The notes beneath the pieces were generated by a model. It saw only the letters and a program-made list of their open reading frames with translations. It was not told the origin of the DNA and searched no databases. A DNA stretch of 64,000 nt from CAVVSD01 sp963757125. GTDB taxonomy: Bacteria > Actinomycetota > Thermoleophilia > Solirubrobacterales > Solirubrobacteraceae. Shown here piece after piece: positions 26,904 to 35,106 of the stretch (the first letter of the stretch is position 1; each line of letters starts with the position of its first letter). The translations under genes and the position numbers were made by a program. The stretch lies in NCBI GenBank assembly GCA_963757125.1, contig CAVWQP010000009.1, positions 930,001 through 994,000 of the forward strand, written 5' to 3'.

Positions 26904-27868
26904 AGTACCGCGAGGCGATCGCCGCGGCGATCGCCGAGGAGATGGACCGCGACCCGGCGGTCGTGCTGTTCGGCGAGGACGTCGCGCGCGCGGGCGGCAC
27001 GTTCCTCGCGACGCGCGGGCTGCTCGATCGCTTCGGACCCGTGCGCGTGCGCGACACGCCGATCAGCGAGAGCGCTCTCGTGGGCGCAGCGATCGGCGCC
27101 GCGATGACCGGGCTCCGACCGATCGTCGAGATCATGTTCCTCGACTTCCTGACGCTCGCCGCCGACCAGCTCGTCAACCACGCCGCGAAGGTCGCCTCGG
27201 TCTCCGACGGCGCCTTCGCCGCCCCGATGGTCCTGCGCACGATCAACGGCGCGGGCCGGGCGGCCGGACCGCAGCACGGGCAGTCGCTCGAGGCGTGGGT
27301 CGCGCACGTGCCGGGGCTGAAGGTCGTGATGCCCTCCACGCCGGCCGACGCGAAGGGACTGCTGAAGGCCGCCGTGCGGGATCCCGGCCCGGTCGTCGTC
27401 ATCGAGAGCCTCGCGGTGTGGGGGCTCAAGGGGGAGGTGCCGGACGGCGACCACCTGGTTCCGATCGGTGAGGCGGCCGTGGTGCGCGGCGGCGAGGACG
27501 TCACGCTCGTCTCGTGGGGCGGCGCGGTGCAGCGCGCATCGGCGGCTGCCGAGATTCTGGCGGCCGAACACGGCGTCTCGGCGGAGGTGCTCGACCTGCG
27601 GACGCTCAGCCCGTTGGACACCGGCGCCATCCTGCGGTCGCTGGAGAAGACCGGGCGCATCGTGATCGTCCACGACGCCGTCGGGCCGTTCGGCGGCGGC
27701 GCGGAGGTCGCAGCTGTCGCCGCGTCGGAGGGCTTCCACGCGCTGCGGGCGCCGGTGCGCCGGGTGACGGCGCCGTTCGCGCCGGTGCCGCTCGGTGCCG
27801 CGCTGGAGACCGCCTACTACCCGCAGTCCGAGGACATCGCAGACGCTGTACGGGGGGTGCTCGAATGA
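26894..27868 (+). CDS. Thiamine diphosphate-dependent dehydrogenase E1 subunit beta
   Basis: 324 residues from a GTG at 26894 overlapping E1 alpha by 10 bp. Pyr-domain marks are VVLFGEDVARAGGTFLATRG, RVRDTPISESALVGAAIGAA with the catalytic Glu, and RPIVEIMFLDFLTLAADQLVN; the transketolase C domain starts near VVRGGEDVTLVSWGGAV and includes VHDAVGPFGGGAEVAA. The typical beta-chain H-G-Q segment is GPQHGQSLEAWVAHVPGLKV. It forms an alpha2beta2 E1 with the preceding gene and most resembles acetoin or branched-chain 2-oxo acid dehydrogenase beta chains. Confidence 0.93.
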   Translation: MVLKYREAIAAAIAEEMDRDPAVVLFGEDVARAGGTFLATRGLLDRFGPVRVRDTPISESALVGAAIGAAMTGLRPIVEIMFLDFLTLAADQLVNHAAKVASVSDGAFAAPMVLRTINGAGRAAGPQHGQSLEAWVAHVPGLKVVMPSTPADAKGLLKAAVRDPGPVVVIESLAVWGLKGEVPDGDHLVPIGEAAVVRGGEDVTLVSWGGAVQRASAAAEILAAEHGVSAEVLDLRTLSPLDTGAILRSLEKTGRIVIVHDAVGPFGGGAEVAAVAASEGFHALRAPVRRVTAPFAPVPLGAALETAYYPQSEDIADAVRGVLE

Positions 27869-28458
27869 TCAAGGTGCTGAGCGTGTTCGGCGAAGATGGG
27901 GGCTGGGCGGAGCACGAGGAGACCGCGCTGGCGCTCGAGGGGCTGCGTGGGTACGCGGTCGCCCGCCGGGTGGGCGACGAGGGCGATGCGCCCTACACGG
28001 GCTACGTCTCCGCGTGGTTCGACGACGTGGCGACCGCGACGGCGCACGCGCCGGCGCTGCGCACCACCGGCGTGAGCGCGCAGATCGTCGCGACCGAGCT
28101 CATCCAGCGCGACACGCCGGCCGGGCCGGACATGGTCAAGGCGATCTTCTTCTTCCACCGCAAGCCGGGGACGACGCCCGAGGCGTTCCGGCGCCATTGG
28201 CTCGAGACCCATGGCCCGCTGGCGATGGCGCACATCGCGAACCTGCGTCGCTACATCCAGAATCACACCGTCGACGAGGAATACGCGGACGGCGAGCCGG
28301 ATCTCGACGGGCTCGTGGAGGCGTGGGTCGACAGCATGGCGGCGCTGACCGAGACCGAGGCGACCCCCGAGCACGTCTTCGTGCGCAGCGACGAGCCCAA
28401 CTTCCTCGACACCGACCGCGTCACGTTCATGCCCGTCATCGAGCGCCGCGTGCGCTGA
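27865..28458 (+). CDS. EthD domain protein (paralogue 2)
   Basis: 197 residues, ATG overlapping E1 beta stop (ATGA). The second half is a full EthD domain (IFFFHRKPGTTPEAFRRHWL, HGPLAMAHIANLRRYIQNH) close to that of the gene at 21925; the N-terminal domain is shortened and lacks the RRWxxH core. The same tail occurs (EHVFVRSDEPNFLDTDRV). Its fixed place at the end of the ligase-E1 operon suggests that it handles an intermediate of that pathway. Catalytic function is unproven. Confidence 0.85.
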   Translation: MIKVLSVFGEDGGWAEHEETALALEGLRGYAVARRVGDEGDAPYTGYVSAWFDDVATATAHAPALRTTGVSAQIVATELIQRDTPAGPDMVKAIFFFHRKPGTTPEAFRRHWLETHGPLAMAHIANLRRYIQNHTVDEEYADGEPDLDGLVEAWVDSMAALTETEATPEHVFVRSDEPNFLDTDRVTFMPVIERRVR

Positions 28459-28459
28459 T

Positions 28460-28465
28460 TAGGCT
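28460..28465 (+). promoter_or_regulatory. -10-like element TAGGCT, leaderless start at 28473
   Basis: TAGGCT, just after the EthD stop, is followed by 7 nt and the ATG at 28473. The monooxygenase may thus have its own promoter inside the cluster. Confidence 0.45.
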
Positions 28466-28472
28466 TGTCGGC

Positions 28473-29711
28473 ATGTCCACCGTCGCGTCCGACGTTCCCT
28501 CCATCCCCGTCCCCGAGCCGGACCTCAAGCCCGACGAGATCGTCGCCCGGGCCCAGGCGCTCGTGCCGATGCTGCGCGCGCAGCAGGACGACGCCGAAGG
28601 GCGCGGCTTCTACTCCGAGGCGGTCCACGCCGAGTTCCTGAAGGCGGGCTTCTACCGGATCACGCAGCCGCGCCGGTTCGGCGGCTACGAGTTCGACCTG
28701 AAGACCTACCTGCGGGCGATGATCGCCGTCGCGAGCGGCGATCCGGGGACCGGCTGGTGCCTGCAGCTCGGCTCGAGCCACGCGTGGATCGTCGCGAGCC
28801 ACTTCGACCTGGAGACGCAGGCGGAGGCGTTCGGGCCCGACGGGGACTTCCGCTGCCCGCATCCGGCCCAGCCGTCGGGGCGCATCGAGCGCGTCGAGGG
28901 CGGCTTCCGGCTGAGCGGGCGCTTCCCGTATGCGTCCGGGGTCCCGTACTGCACGTGGGCGCTCGTCGGCGCGATGCTCGACGGCGACCCGCCGACGCCC
29001 TACACGCTGCTCATCCCGCGCTCGGATCTCACGATGCTCGACGACTGGGGCGCCGGGACGATGTTCGGCCTGAACTCGAGCGGGTCGAACACGATCGTGG
29101 TCGAGGAGGCGTTCGTCCCCGAGCGGCGCGCACGGCCGTCGGAGGCGATCTTCGCCCCGACGCTGCCGACCTTCGGGACCCAGCTCTACGGGAACCCGCT
29201 CTACACCGGGCGCGCGCCGGCGCCCTACCACACGTCCCTCGTGTGTCCGATCATCGGCGCGGCGAAGGCGGCGGTCGACGAGTTCCGCGAGATCATCATG
29301 AGCAAGGACACGACCTTCTATCCGCGTGTCCCGCGCTACACGTTCCACGAGGACCAGCGCGCGTACGGCATGGCGCAGGCGAGGGCCGACGCTGCCGAGG
29401 CGATCGTCCTGTCGTTCGCCGACCAGTTCACGGAGGCGGCGCAGGAGTCGATCGACACCGGCGTGTCGATCACGCAGGAGCGCGACGCACGCTGGTGGGC
29501 GATGATCCAGCAGGCGGGCGGCCTCGCCTACGAGGCGGTCCAGGAGGTCGCGCTGCGCTCGACGTCGAGCTCCCTGGGCGCCGGCCGGCCGCTGGCCCGC
29601 TACCTGCGCGACGCGACGACGTACCGGCAGCACATCTCCTCGCAGCAGGGCGACTTCGCCGTGCGCAACGCCGCGATGATGCTCGGCGCGTCGGAGCACT
29701 GGCTGTACTAG
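28473..29711 (+). CDS. Acyl-CoA dehydrogenase-fold flavin monooxygenase (HsaA/HpaB-like)
   Basis: 412 residues. The acyl-CoA dehydrogenase fold is used by class D flavin monooxygenases here: GFYRITQPRRFGGYEFDLKT near residue 50, GDPGTGWCLQLGSSHAWIVA near 90, FRLSGRFPYASGVPYCTWAL near 147 and MFGLNSSGSNTIVVEEAFVP near 190. The dehydrogenase catalytic Glu is absent. The C-terminal part (RQHISSQQGDFAVRNAAMM) is the type 2 helical domain. Such enzymes hydroxylate phenols or related rings with FADH2/FMNH2 from a separate reductase; no small flavin reductase gene is adjacent. A close paralogue lies at 36017. Confidence 0.85.
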   Translation: MSTVASDVPSIPVPEPDLKPDEIVARAQALVPMLRAQQDDAEGRGFYSEAVHAEFLKAGFYRITQPRRFGGYEFDLKTYLRAMIAVASGDPGTGWCLQLGSSHAWIVASHFDLETQAEAFGPDGDFRCPHPAQPSGRIERVEGGFRLSGRFPYASGVPYCTWALVGAMLDGDPPTPYTLLIPRSDLTMLDDWGAGTMFGLNSSGSNTIVVEEAFVPERRARPSEAIFAPTLPTFGTQLYGNPLYTGRAPAPYHTSLVCPIIGAAKAAVDEFREIIMSKDTTFYPRVPRYTFHEDQRAYGMAQARADAAEAIVLSFADQFTEAAQESIDTGVSITQERDARWWAMIQQAGGLAYEAVQEVALRSTSSSLGAGRPLARYLRDATTYRQHISSQQGDFAVRNAAMMLGASEHWLY

Positions 29712-29718
29712 GCAGTCC

Positions 29719-30117
29719 GTGCCCCTGTGGCGATGGGGGCTCGTCGCGCTCGCCGTCGCGCTCCTGGTCTACCTCGCGGTCGTCCTCGCCCTCGTCCGCG
29801 CAGGGCGCCGGACCGACGCGCGGGCCCTCGCGGGCTTCGTCCCGGACTGCGTGGTGCTCTTCAGGCGCCTGCTCGGCGACCCGCGGGTCCCGCGCTCGCG
29901 CAAGGTCCTGCTCGGCGCGCTCGTCGTCTACCTCGCACTGCCGATCGACCTGATCCCCGACGTCATCCCGGTCGCGGGGCAGCTGGACGACCTCCTCCTC
30001 GTCGTCCTCGTGCTGCGGACGGTGCTCCGCGGCGCGGGCGAGACGCTGCTGCAGGAACACTGGCCCGGGCCGCAGGAGTCGCTCGACATCATCCGGCGCG
30101 TCGCGTTCGGCCGCTGA
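29719..30117 (+). CDS. YkvA/DUF1232 family membrane protein
   Basis: 132 residues from a GTG at 29719. One N-terminal transmembrane helix (LWRWGLVALAVALLVYLAVV) and then the DUF1232 core with the signature ALPIDLIPDVIPVAGQLDD near residues 75-93. Function is unknown in the family. It sits 7 bp after the monooxygenase gene but probably is not part of the pathway. Confidence 0.85.
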   Translation: MPLWRWGLVALAVALLVYLAVVLALVRAGRRTDARALAGFVPDCVVLFRRLLGDPRVPRSRKVLLGALVVYLALPIDLIPDVIPVAGQLDDLLLVVLVLRTVLRGAGETLLQEHWPGPQESLDIIRRVAFGR

Positions 30118-30158
30118 CGTCGGTGTCACATCGATCGGGCGCAGTCCGTCGAGGGGGC

Positions 30159-30548
30159 ATGACCACGCTCGACTCCCTGGACGACCAGTGGGCCGTCCTG
30201 CTCACGACCTTCCGCCGCGACGGCACGCCCGTCGGCACTCCCGTCAGCCTCGCCGTCGACGCGGGCCGCGGCTACGTCCGCAGCCCGGGCAACGCCTGGA
30301 AGGTCAAGCGGCTGCGCAACGACCCGCACGTGGAGGTCGCGCCGTGCACGCCCCGGGGCCGCCCGACCGGGCCGCCGGTGGCCGCGGTGGCGCGCCGTCT
30401 CGACGGTGAGGAGGCGCGTCTCGCCGCGGATCTGCTGCGCCGCAGGCACCCGGTCCTCCAGGGCGTGCTCGTGCCACTGGCGCACCGGGTGCTGCGGTGT
30501 GGGACCGAGCACTACGAGCTGCAGCCGGCCGACGAGCGGCCCGCCTAG
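30159..30548 (+). CDS. PPOX-class (F420/FMN) oxidoreductase
   Basis: 129 residues, ATG at 30159. Split-barrel flavin/F420 fold: the first strand LLTTFRRDGTPVGTPVSLAV, VRSPGNAWKVKRLRNDPHVEVAPCT (residues 45-68) and GTEHYELQP at the end. The size and R-x-G-x-P-V-G-T-P start fit the actinobacterial F420-dependent or FMN-dependent TIGR03666-type proteins. The substrate is unknown. It overlaps the convergent secreted-protein gene by 4 bp. Confidence 0.82.
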   Translation: MTTLDSLDDQWAVLLTTFRRDGTPVGTPVSLAVDAGRGYVRSPGNAWKVKRLRNDPHVEVAPCTPRGRPTGPPVAAVARRLDGEEARLAADLLRRRHPVLQGVLVPLAHRVLRCGTEHYELQPADERPA

Positions 30549-30910
30549 ATGACCGCGCCGTCGCGCTCGAGCCAGTACACGGCCGTGCCGTCGGCGATGC
30601 AGCGGTTCGATCGCGCGACGCCGATGTTCGCGCGCAGGCAGAGATGGTCGCGCCACTCGCAGCCGCGACCGAACTGCGAGTCGTGGAGGCAGCTCGGCTC
30701 GTCGCGCACCAGCGTCAGGAAGGCGCGGACCACCGCCTTCCCGCGCCCGCAGGACTGACCCCGCACGCGGATCGCGGTCGCCTCCATCGCCGCCGTGTCG
30801 GACCCCACGACGACGGCCCCGCTGCACGTCCGGGGCGGAGCGGCGTGCGCCGGGACCGCGATCGCCATCAGCGCGACCGGGGCAAGCAGGGCGAGGAGCG
30901 CTCGTCGCAT
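30545..30910 (-). CDS. Small secreted cysteine-containing protein, unknown function
   Basis: 121 residues from MRRALLALLAPVALMAIA, a clear Sec signal peptide with cleavage after AHA. The mature domain has six Cys (TCSG, QSCGR, PSCLH, RGCEW, HLCLR, NRCIA), probably paired outside the cell. No family recognised. Similar short secreted proteins with a W-C-L-R-type core are frequent in this group of bacteria. It lies 8 bp downstream of the alpha/beta hydrolase and might share its transcript. Confidence 0.7.
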   Translation of the reverse strand: MRRALLALLAPVALMAIAVPAHAAPPRTCSGAVVVGSDTAAMEATAIRVRGQSCGRGKAVVRAFLTLVRDEPSCLHDSQFGRGCEWRDHLCLRANIGVARSNRCIADGTAVYWLERDGAVI

Positions 30911-30918
30911 GTGCGCGT

Positions 30919-31653
30919 CTACGCGCCGCGCGCCGATTCGGATGCGAACCGGGTGAGCGCCGCGGCGAGCTCGCTCGTCGCCGACACCATCGGCGAGTGG
31001 TCGGTGTCGAGCTCGACGACGTCGACACACGGGTTCTCGGCGATCATCCGGCGCTGCAGCGGCGGCGGGATCGCGAGATCGCGCGTGCAGAGGACGTAGG
31101 TGCGCGGAACGGACTCGTCCGCGCCGGCGTTGGGCGCCATGAACGGCGCGAGCGGTTGCTCGCCCAGTCGCTCGGAGCCCCAGGCGGCGAGCTCGTCGGA
31201 GCAGTCGCCGAAGACGACCTCCTTCGCGGCCGGCACGGGGAGCGTCGCGACCGGCGGGTCGCCGGTCACGACGAGGTTGGCCTGCACCTGGTCGTCGGCA
31301 CCCTCGGGCAGGTGCGTGAGATCCAGGAGGCTCTGGCCGGCGCTCGGGAGGAACGCGGCGACGTACACGAGCAGGGAGATCCGCTCCGGGCAGCGTGCCG
31401 CGGCCTGCGTGATGGCCACGCCGCCCATGCTGCTGCCGACGAGGACGGCGGGCTCTGGCTCCTCGGCCAGCGCGGCGCAGATGCGCTCGGCGTACGCGTC
31501 GAGCGAGACGTCCTCGACCGGCGTGGTGTCCGCGCCGGCGCCGGGCAGGTCGATCGCCTGCACCGTGTGGCCCGCGGCCTCGAGCTCCGGTGTGAGGTGC
31601 TCCCAGATCCAGGCACCGCCCATGGCCCCGTGGACGAGGACGAAACGTGACAC
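30919..31653 (-). CDS. Alpha/beta hydrolase
   Basis: 244 residues from a GTG at 31653, AGGAGG 8 nt upstream. Fold and catalytic elements: oxyanion start FVLVHGAMGGAWIWEHL, nucleophile elbow VGSSMGGVAIT (Ser near residue 95), acid region RTYVLCTRDLAIPPPLQ and His in ELDTDHSPMVSA. This pattern is close to plant-type methylesterase/hydroxynitrile lyase-like enzymes of the AB hydrolase_6 group. It acts in the cytoplasm on small esters. Acetoin-dehydrogenase E2 proteins carry a similar fold joined to a lipoyl domain, but no lipoyl domain is fused here. Confidence 0.87.
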   Translation of the reverse strand: MSRFVLVHGAMGGAWIWEHLTPELEAAGHTVQAIDLPGAGADTTPVEDVSLDAYAERICAALAEEPEPAVLVGSSMGGVAITQAAARCPERISLLVYVAAFLPSAGQSLLDLTHLPEGADDQVQANLVVTGDPPVATLPVPAAKEVVFGDCSDELAAWGSERLGEQPLAPFMAPNAGADESVPRTYVLCTRDLAIPPPLQRRMIAENPCVDVVELDTDHSPMVSATSELAAALTRFASESARGA

Positions 31654-31687
31654 GGCTCCTCCTTCGATGGACTCCGACGAGGCGCCG

Positions 31688-32653
31688 TCACCGGTGCCGC
31701 GCAGCCCACTTTGCCATGCGCACGAACTGCTCGGGGACGGGCAGGGCCGGGAGCGATGGATCCAGGCCGCGGTAGACGGTGTGGACGTTCACCGCGATCC
31801 GCTCGCGTTCGGACCAGTCGTCGAACGGCGAGAGGTCGATGTCGTCGGCCGCGTCGTCGACGTCCATGCCCTGCTCGAAGCGGTCGGTCGCCTCGTCGGC
31901 GACGTACTGCAGGTAGTGGGCGAGATCGCGGACGCCCTCCTCGTCGGTCACCGGTCCATGACCGGGCACGATGAGCCGGGGCCGCATCGCGAGGATGCGA
32001 TCCAGCGCCGAGAGCCAGCTCTCCACCGGTCCGGCCCACATGAGCGGCGTGTCGTTGGCGAAGACCAGATCACCGGCGAACACCACGTCGCTGCCGGGCA
32101 CGTGGACGACGGCGTCGCCGGCGGTGTGCCCGGGCCCGAGCTCGAGCAGGCGCACCTCGCGCCCGCCGACCTCGAGCGTCGCCTCGCCGTCGAAGACGTC
32201 GGTCGGGATGCGGTGCGTCACCTCGGCCATCTCGAAGCTGCCGAACCGGGTCCGGGCGAAGTGCGCGAACTCCTCGCCCAGCTCGGTCGAGGCGAACGTC
32301 GCGCTGACCGCCGCAGGCGTCGACATCGCGCACGCGTCGCGCGCGGTCGACGTCGCCCAGATCGCGATGCCCTCGGGCAGGAGCTCGTTGCCGAAGCAGT
32401 GGTCGGGGTCGCCGTGGGTGTTCACCGCGACGGTCACGGGGTTCGCCGCGGTGTGTGGCGCCATCGCGTCGAGCATCGCGCGCGTCAGGTTCAGGTCCAT
32501 GAGCGTGTCGATGACGAGCGAGGCGCCGTCGCCCGTCACGAGGCCCGCGTTGCTCCAGCCCCAGCCGCCGTCGGGCTGCAGGTAGGCGAACAAACCGTCG
32601 CCGAGGTCGTGGAGACCTCGCTCATAGGGGATCGTCAGGTGCCGCGGCGCCAC
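31688..32653 (-). CDS. MBL-fold metallo-hydrolase
   Basis: 321 residues from a GTG at 32653. Zinc ligands are in VNTHGDPDHCFGNELLP (HxDxDH type), ELGPGHTAGDAVV, VFAGDLVFAND and IVPGHGPV. This arrangement is the SoxH/quinoprotein relay or alkyl-sulfatase-like group of MBL hydrolases rather than the lactonase type at 22581. The long C-terminal helix set (YLQYVADEATDRFEQGMDVD) is family-specific. ACACTA (TAGTGT on this strand) 6 nt before the GTG suggests a leaderless start. It is divergent from an LLM flavoprotein gene. Confidence 0.85.
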   Translation of the reverse strand: MAPRHLTIPYERGLHDLGDGLFAYLQPDGGWGWSNAGLVTGDGASLVIDTLMDLNLTRAMLDAMAPHTAANPVTVAVNTHGDPDHCFGNELLPEGIAIWATSTARDACAMSTPAAVSATFASTELGEEFAHFARTRFGSFEMAEVTHRIPTDVFDGEATLEVGGREVRLLELGPGHTAGDAVVHVPGSDVVFAGDLVFANDTPLMWAGPVESWLSALDRILAMRPRLIVPGHGPVTDEEGVRDLAHYLQYVADEATDRFEQGMDVDDAADDIDLSPFDDWSERERIAVNVHTVYRGLDPSLPALPVPEQFVRMAKWAARHR

Positions 32654-32659
32654 GCACGG

Positions 32660-32665
32660 ACACTA
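32660..32665 (-). promoter_or_regulatory. -10-like element TAGTGT, probable leaderless start at 32653
   Basis: On the minus strand TAGTGT lies 6 nt before the GTG of the MBL gene. No Shine-Dalgarno. Confidence 0.35.
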
Positions 32666-32738
32666 AGCGAACCGCGCTGCGTGCGCGACAGACCCGCTTG
32701 GAGTGCAAGGCTTCACGAGGACGACAGGAGGAGGGACG

Positions 32739-33863
32739 TTGGGACGCGCGAACGCGATGTTCAACGACAACGCGATGAAGCTGGGGCTCTTCGCCCCGAA
32801 CTGCCGTGGCGCCTGTGCGATCACGACCGTGCCCGAGAGCTGGGACGCGTCGTGGGAGCACAACCTCGAGCTCGCACAGCTCTGCGACGCGGCGGGGATC
32901 GAGTTCATCCTGCCGATCGCCCGCTGGAAGGGCTACGGCGGGCCGTCGCGCTGGCAGGAGGACACGCTGGAGACGCTGACGTGGGCGTGCGGCCTGCTCG
33001 CGCAGACGAAGGACCTGTCCGTCTTCGCCACGACGCACGCGCCGATGATCCACCCGATCGTCGCCGCCAAGCAGCTCGCGACGATCGACCACATCTCGCG
33101 CGGGCGGCTCGGCCTGAACCTCGTGTGCGGTTGGAACCAGGACGAGTTCGAGATGTTCGGCCAGGACCAGCGCGAGCACGACGAGCGCTACGTCTACGGC
33201 CAGGAGTGGCTCGACATCGTGCGAACGATCTGGCGCTCGGAGGAGCGGGTCGACTTCGACGGCACGTACTTCCACCTCTCCGAGCTCATCGGCCGCCCGG
33301 CGCCCTACGACGGCGAGCCGGTGCTCGTCAACGCCGGCTTCTCGCCGGCCGGGCGCGACTTCGCGCAGCGCAACTGCGACCTGCTCTTCACGTCGCTCGT
33401 GGACCTCGAGTCGGCGAAGGCCGACGTCGACGGCGTGACCTCCGCCGCGCGCGCCATCGGCCGCGAGATGGGCGTCCTGTCGTCGGCGTTCGTCGTGTGC
33501 CGCGCGACGCAGGCCGAGGCCGAGGAGTACCACCACTACTACGCCATCGAGCACGGCGACTGGGAGGCCGCCGACCGGCTCATGAGCGGCATGGGCATGC
33601 ACAGCAACGCGTTCCCGGCGGGCCACTACGAGCGGTTCCGCGAGCGCTTCACGGCGGGGCACGGCGGCTACCCGCTCATCGGCAGCCCCGACCAGGTCGC
33701 CGACGAGCTCGAGCGCATCTCGCAGACCGGCATGGCCGGCATCGCGTTCGGCATGTGCAACTTCCTCGACGAGATGCCCTTCTTCGTCCAGGAGGTCCTG
33801 CCGCGCCTCGAGGCCAAGGGGCTCAGGCGGGCTGCGGCACCTCGATCCCGAATTCCGGCATGA
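32739..33863 (+). CDS. LLM class flavin-dependent oxidoreductase (alkanesulfonate/pyrimidine monooxygenase-like)
   Basis: The chosen start is a TTG at 32739, 5 nt after the strong AGGAGGAGGG; an ATG at 32757 is the alternative. About 374 residues form a luciferase-like TIM barrel: MKLGLFAPNCRGACAITTVP, FILPIARWKGYGG, TTHAPMIHPIVAAKQLATID and LNLVCGWNQDEFEMFG are the marks of the RutA/SsuD group. They use FMNH2 and O2 to open rings or cleave C-S bonds. The reductase partner is not adjacent. The C-terminus overlaps the convergent LLM gene by 41 bp. Confidence 0.88.
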   Translation: MGRANAMFNDNAMKLGLFAPNCRGACAITTVPESWDASWEHNLELAQLCDAAGIEFILPIARWKGYGGPSRWQEDTLETLTWACGLLAQTKDLSVFATTHAPMIHPIVAAKQLATIDHISRGRLGLNLVCGWNQDEFEMFGQDQREHDERYVYGQEWLDIVRTIWRSEERVDFDGTYFHLSELIGRPAPYDGEPVLVNAGFSPAGRDFAQRNCDLLFTSLVDLESAKADVDGVTSAARAIGREMGVLSSAFVVCRATQAEAEEYHHYYAIEHGDWEAADRLMSGMGMHSNAFPAGHYERFRERFTAGHGGYPLIGSPDQVADELERISQTGMAGIAFGMCNFLDEMPFFVQEVLPRLEAKGLRRAAAPRSRIPA

Positions 33864-35091
33864 CCTCCGTGGCGAACAGCTCCAGCTGGCGGAGCCCCTC
33901 GTCGCGGGGGATCAGGCCCCAGTGGAACAGCCAGACGAGGTAGTCGACGGGCAGGACCTGCAGGAACTCCTCGATCTGGCGTTTCACCATGTCGACGGTC
34001 CCGCCGATCATCACGCCGCTGCGGATGAGCCGCTCGCCGATCGACTCCCCTGGGGCGGGGACAGGGCCGTCCTCGCCGGGCAGCCGCAGCATGAGGTCGA
34101 GCAGGCCGAACGTCTCGTACCAGCCGCGCCACACGGGCGCCTCCCAGCGGTCCGCGCGGCGCAGCAGCTCGGCGCGCACCGCGTCCTCGCCCCGCACGCC
34201 CTCGACGATGTGGAACGTCCGGCAGACCCCGACGCGCTCGCCCAGCGCGATCTCACGCCCGGCGGAGGCATGGGCCGCCCGGTAGATCGTCAGCAGCTCT
34301 TTGATGCGCTCGACGGCGCCGAAGAGGATCGTCGGGACGACGTCGTTCGCGCCGCACCACTCGATCGTGGGCGGGCTCGCGCCGAACGCCTGGAACAGCG
34401 GCGGGTGCGGCGACGTGTACGGCTTGGGCACGACGCTGACGCCCTTGACGGTCGTTCCGTCCTCGCCGATCTCGCCGGGCGCGCCGTACTTCGACGTGAT
34501 CGTCTGCGCCGGCGGCCAGTCGGGGATGCCCTCGAGCGGGTTCGGGACCTTGTAGGTCGGCCCGTCGTAGGTGAGCAGGTCCTGCGCCCAGGCCTGCTTC
34601 ATGATCTTGAAGTTCTCGGAGAACAGCAGGCGGTTGGAGGTGTCGGCCTCGCTGCCGTCGGAGTACGTCGCGCCGACCCCGAGCTTCTGGCAGAGGATGT
34701 TCATCCAGCGCGACTGGTAGCCGCGCGCCATCCCGACGAACAGGCGGCCGCGCAGGAGGTGGTCGGCCATCGCGATCTCCTCCGCGAGCCGGATCGGGTC
34801 GTGCGAGGGCAGGACGAGGCCGAGCTGGCCGTGCATGATCCGCCGCGTGTGCGCGCCGAGATGGATGTTGAGCATGAGGGGGGAGGGCGAGATCTCCATC
34901 CCCTCGGAGTGCAGGTGGTGCTCGGTGTGCGCGAGGCCCCAGTACCCGAGGTCGTCCGCCGCCTTCGCCAGCTCGACCAGGCCTTCGAGCATGTCCTGGT
35001 AGGCCTCGTTGTCGCGGCCGATCGGGCGTCGCCGCTCCATCTCCTCGGGCGGACCCAGCGTCGGGTAGACCTGCAGGATGACCTTCGGCAC
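33823..35091 (-). CDS. LLM class flavin-dependent monooxygenase
   Basis: 422 residues from a GTG at 35091 preceded by GGAGGAG. Luciferase-like barrel: DDLGYWGLAHTEHHLHSEG near residue 47, SHDPIRLAEEIAMADHLLRG near 100 and FVGMARGYQSRWMNILCQK. The AHTEHH signature places it with bacterial luciferase-like long-chain type LLM proteins. A specific substrate cannot be given. It is the second gene after the SDR at 35107 on the same strand (15-bp gap), so an operon is likely. Its 3' end overlaps the LLM gene on the other strand. Confidence 0.9.
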   Translation of the reverse strand: MPKVILQVYPTLGPPEEMERRRPIGRDNEAYQDMLEGLVELAKAADDLGYWGLAHTEHHLHSEGMEISPSPLMLNIHLGAHTRRIMHGQLGLVLPSHDPIRLAEEIAMADHLLRGRLFVGMARGYQSRWMNILCQKLGVGATYSDGSEADTSNRLLFSENFKIMKQAWAQDLLTYDGPTYKVPNPLEGIPDWPPAQTITSKYGAPGEIGEDGTTVKGVSVVPKPYTSPHPPLFQAFGASPPTIEWCGANDVVPTILFGAVERIKELLTIYRAAHASAGREIALGERVGVCRTFHIVEGVRGEDAVRAELLRRADRWEAPVWRGWYETFGLLDLMLRLPGEDGPVPAPGESIGERLIRSGVMIGGTVDMVKRQIEEFLQVLPVDYLVWLFHWGLIPRDEGLRQLELFATEVMPEFGIEVPQPA

Positions 35092-35106
35092 GTGCTCCTC
35101 CGTTCG

